Shown in pieces: positions 5,909-7,901 of a stretch of 7,901 nt of DNA. Position 1 is the stretch's first letter. Each line of letters begins with the position of its first letter. The position numbers and the translations under genes were made by a program. Source of the DNA: Faecousia sp. (lineage in GTDB: Bacteria > Bacillota > Clostridia > Oscillospirales > Oscillospiraceae). The notes under the pieces were generated by a model, which saw only the letters and a program-made list of their open reading frames with translations, was not told the DNA's origin and did not search any database. Location: positions 1 through 7,901 of the forward strand of contig JARHYV010000209.1 in NCBI GenBank assembly GCA_029258495.1, written 5' to 3'.

Positions 5909-6414
5909 GCATAAAATGGTTTGGCGCTCTTTGCGTACTAATTGGCTGCGGTGGATTTGGATTTTCTATGGCAGCGTCCTACCGCAGTGAAGAACGAGCA
6001 TTGGATGCACTATGCAGCGCATTGGAATACATGAGCTGTGAACTCTCATTTCGGATGCTGCCCCTGCCTCAGCTGTGTCGCTGTACTGCAAATATTTTGA
6101 ACGGTAAGCTAAAAGATGCATTTAACCAGCTGGCTGTGGAGCTGGATCATCAGGTAGCACCCGATGCGGTCAGTTGCATGAGAGCTGTACAAGCCTCTAT
6201 AAATTTTCCGGATTCCGTTCAGGATGTACTGACTCAGTTGGGAAACAGCCTGGGGCGATTTGACTTAACTGGGCAGATCAGGGGGATGGAAAGCTGTCTG
6301 AAAAACGCGCAGAGCAAGCGTAAATATCTGAACGATCACCGCCAGAATCGCATCCGGAGCTACCAAACCTTAGGATTATGCGCAGGTGCGGCACTGGTGA
6401 TCCTGTTTATTTGA
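5905..6414 (+). CDS. spoIIIAB: Stage III sporulation protein AB
   Basis: This 169-residue membrane protein is distantly like GspF, the inner-membrane platform of type II secretion, and is expected to work with the SpoIIIAA ATPase. It has an N-terminal hydrophobic segment (about 5-24), a helical soluble domain containing the family-typical 'LEYMSCELSF' and 'PLPQL' pieces (about 40-57), and a C-terminal membrane segment (about 155-169). It carries nine cysteines, many for a small sporulation protein. The ATG overlaps the spoIIIAA stop by four bases (ATGA), with AAAGGA (5892-5897) 7 nt upstream, so translation is coupled. Confidence 0.93.
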   Translation: MSIKWFGALCVLIGCGGFGFSMAASYRSEERALDALCSALEYMSCELSFRMLPLPQLCRCTANILNGKLKDAFNQLAVELDHQVAPDAVSCMRAVQASINFPDSVQDVLTQLGNSLGRFDLTGQIRGMESCLKNAQSKRKYLNDHRQNRIRSYQTLGLCAGAALVILFI

Positions 6415-6417
6415 TTT

Positions 6418-6612
6418 ATGAGTATTGACCTGATTTTTAAGATTGCAGCAATCGGGATCATAGTTTCTATCCTCAATCAGGTTCTGTCCCGATCCGGAAG
6501 AGAGGAACAAGCGACAATGACCACACTTGCTGGTCTGATCGTTGTTCTGATGATGATCGCACAAAAAATTGCCGATCTATTTGATTTGGTGAAACGACTT
6601 TTTGATTTCTGA
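6418..6612 (+). CDS. spoIIIAC: Stage III sporulation protein AC
   Basis: This 64-residue membrane protein has two hydrophobic helices (about 5-22 and 36-50) joined by a short polar turn with SRSGREE. It closes with the KRLFDF end seen in the family. Length and layout match SpoIIIAC of Bacillus subtilis. It is an integral component of the SpoIIIA complex with no known enzymatic role. The start is three bases after the spoIIIAB stop, and no good Shine-Dalgarno is visible, which suggests translation by reinitiation or coupling. Its stop overlaps the spoIIIAD start by one base. Confidence 0.93.
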   Translation: MSIDLIFKIAAIGIIVSILNQVLSRSGREEQATMTTLAGLIVVLMMIAQKIADLFDLVKRLFDF

Positions 6613-7007
6613 TGGAACTTTACTTACAAGCAACTGCTATGGTTCTTGTGGCAGTGATTTTGGTTCTGCTGATGGGAAAGCAGAACAGGGATATCAGTTT
6701 GGTGATGACCATCAGCGTGTGCTGTATGATCTGCTGCAGCGCGGTGGTATTTTTAGAGCCGGTGATCGCGTTCTTAAAGGATCTGCGTAGAATTGCCGAT
6801 CTTGACTCAGAACTTATCACGGTGTTGCTCAAATGTGCAGGGATTGGATTTTTATCAGAACTCACAGGACTGATCTGCGCAGATGCCGGTGAGTCATCGC
6901 TGGGGAAGGCTTTGCAGTTTCTATCCAATGGGGTTATTTTGTTTTTGAGTCTGCCGCTGCTGCGCCAACTGCTGTCTATACTGGAGGAGGTATTGATGCA
7001 GGTTTGA
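6612..7007 (+). CDS. spoIIIAD: Stage III sporulation protein AD
   Basis: This 131-residue membrane protein has three to four hydrophobic helices (about 6-21, 29-48, 68-88 and 104-120). The family core is clear at 72-100, where LLKCAGIGFLSE is followed by ICADAGESSLGKA, matching SpoIIIAD homologues. A cysteine cluster, VCCMICC (36-42), lies in the second helix and is unusual. The protein is part of the membrane core of the SpoIIIA complex. The TGATG junction with spoIIIAC and the lack of a Shine-Dalgarno indicate coupled translation. Confidence 0.94.
   Translation: MELYLQATAMVLVAVILVLLMGKQNRDISLVMTISVCCMICCSAVVFLEPVIAFLKDLRRIADLDSELITVLLKCAGIGFLSELTGLICADAGESSLGKALQFLSNGVILFLSLPLLRQLLSILEEVLMQV
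6983..6990 (+). promoter_or_regulatory. Ribosome binding site near the start of spoIIIAE
   Basis: GGAGGAGG lies inside the end of spoIIIAD. The TTG at 7004 is 13 nt away and the ATG at 7013 is 22 nt away. Out of frame with spoIIIAE, an ATG at 6996 sits at ideal spacing but only adds the last three codons of spoIIIAD. The spacing to spoIIIAE is therefore longer than normal, and coupling to spoIIIAD probably matters. Confidence 0.55.
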
Positions 7008-7901
7008 AACGAATGATGATCCTGATCGCAATTATGTTCACGTTGTCTATTCCGATACATGCAATGGATTTCACTGCACCGCCGGCACCAAAATCGGTGT
7101 CAGAGGCGGTTTCACCAGAGGCAGATTCTTTTTCAGAAGGACTTTGGAATGTATTCAAATTTGCGATGAAGGAATGGAATCCATCCTTACACAGAGCGAT
7201 GGCGATCTGTTTGCGGACGGTGGCTGTCATCCTACTGTGCAGCATCTTACAGGAGTTCGCTCCGTCTGTATCCTCCCGGTCAATAGAACTTGCTGCAACG
7301 GTAGCCGTTTCACTGTCGCTTATGGAGCCATCCAGTGTATTGATCCAAATGGGAGTTCAGACGGTACGGGAGCTCAGTGAGTACGGAAAACTCCTGCTGC
7401 CTGTTATGACAGGGGCGCTGGCAGCTCAGGGTGGATTCACATCCTCTACCACGCTGTATGCAGGAACAGCTTTGTTTGATGCGCTTTTATCCAGCTGCGT
7501 TACAAAACTTATGATCCCTATGATCTATCTTTACTTGGCGGTATCCATTGCCAATTCGTCAATCCATGAAGATATCCTTGCACACATCAAGGGTTTCATT
7601 AAATGGGCAATGACTTGGGTGCTCAAAATCGTTTTGTATCTTTTTACAGGATATATTGCCATAACAGGTGTCATCAGCGGCAGCGCTGATGCAGCGGCCC
7701 TCAAGGCGGCAAAAATCACGATATCCGGTGCCGTTCCGGTGATTGGCGGAATTTTATCCGATGCATCTGAGGCGGTTCTGCTCAGTGCAGGGGTCTTACG
7801 AAGTGCGGCCGGTGTATATGGTGTGCTGACCATACTTGCAATCTTTGCAAGACCATTCGTCCAGTTGGGGGTTCAGTATATGCTGATGAAGGGGAGCAGT
7901 G
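7004..7901 (+). CDS. spoIIIAE: Stage III sporulation protein AE (partial, runs off right edge)
   Basis: An open frame of 299 codons continues to the last base without a stop, so the C-terminal part (perhaps a quarter of the protein) is missing. This is the large polytopic membrane protein of the SpoIIIA complex. From a TTG start it has a basic N-terminus and hydrophobic core ending in IPIHA, which looks like a signal peptide of about 20 residues. A soluble stretch (about 21-65) follows, then several membrane segments (about 66-84, 96-112, 167-185, 202-224 and 270-290). LLPVMTGALAAQGG (131-144) and AVPVIGGILSDASEAV (243-258) are recognisable family regions. The TTG at 7004 overlaps the spoIIIAD stop as TTGA and keeps the Lys-Arg needed for the signal. 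The ATG at 7013 is the alternative. Confidence 0.92.
   Translation, partial: MKRMMILIAIMFTLSIPIHAMDFTAPPAPKSVSEAVSPEADSFSEGLWNVFKFAMKEWNPSLHRAMAICLRTVAVILLCSILQEFAPSVSSRSIELAATVAVSLSLMEPSSVLIQMGVQTVRELSEYGKLLLPVMTGALAAQGGFTSSTTLYAGTALFDALLSSCVTKLMIPMIYLYLAVSIANSSIHEDILAHIKGFIKWAMTWVLKIVLYLFTGYIAITGVISGSADAAALKAAKITISGAVPVIGGILSDASEAVLLSAGVLRSAAGVYGVLTILAIFARPFVQLGVQYMLMKGSS

Noticed and set aside
1..7901. tRNA or rRNA genes, CRISPR arrays, insertion sequences or phage genes
   Set aside because: None was seen. Apart from the terminal palindrome there are no repeats of note, and all long stretches are explained by conserved chromosomal genes.

Overview
The window looks like chromosomal DNA of an endospore-forming member of the Clostridia (Bacillota). 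The evidence is the start of a spoIIIA operon (spoIIIAA to spoIIIAE), an FtsK/SpoIIIE translocase, a TepA-type ClpP-like protease beside it (tepA and spoIIIE are also close together in Bacillus subtilis), strong AGGAGG-type ribosome binding sites and frequent TTG/GTG starts. A family-level placement (for example Oscillospiraceae) would be a guess.

Layout. Bases 1-252 form a nearly perfect inverted repeat centred on a bidirectional terminator hairpin. The right arm is the 3' half of a complete minus-strand gene for a small four-cysteine TSCPD-domain protein (148-396). The left arm is an identical copy of that gene's 3' end on the plus strand, cut by the window edge. This is either a very recent convergent duplication or a fold-back assembly artefact at a contig end. 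The TSCPD gene has a good sigma-A promoter (576-604) and a leader of about 170 nt that begins with a hairpin or operator-like repeat. Rightward from there are tepA (660-1340), a weak hairpin, an extended -10 promoter, a divergent UppP/BacA-family membrane protein (1476-2309), and ftsK/spoIIIE (2322-4982), whose ribosome binding site overlaps the preceding stop codon. A strong intrinsic terminator follows (4993-5024). Next come a sequence resembling a sigma-E promoter and the tightly packed genes spoIIIAA, AB, AC, AD and AE. SpoIIIAE runs off the right edge after 299 codons and has no stop in the window.

How the genes fit together. SpoIIIE pumps DNA through the sporulation septum. The SpoIIIA proteins build the type II/III secretion-like complex in the mother-cell engulfing membrane that joins SpoIIQ of the forespore. 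SpoIIIAA is its ATPase, SpoIIIAB is GspF-like, and AC, AD and AE are membrane components. The AF, AG and AH genes would be expected to the right. The terminator before spoIIIAA and the candidate sigma-E promoter suggest that the operon is expressed separately from the vegetative genes to its left.

I found no convincing undescribed system. The points most worth a second look are the terminal palindrome, the UppP-like protein lacking the residues expected at key catalytic positions, the structured leader of the TSCPD gene, and a roughly threefold excess of GATC.
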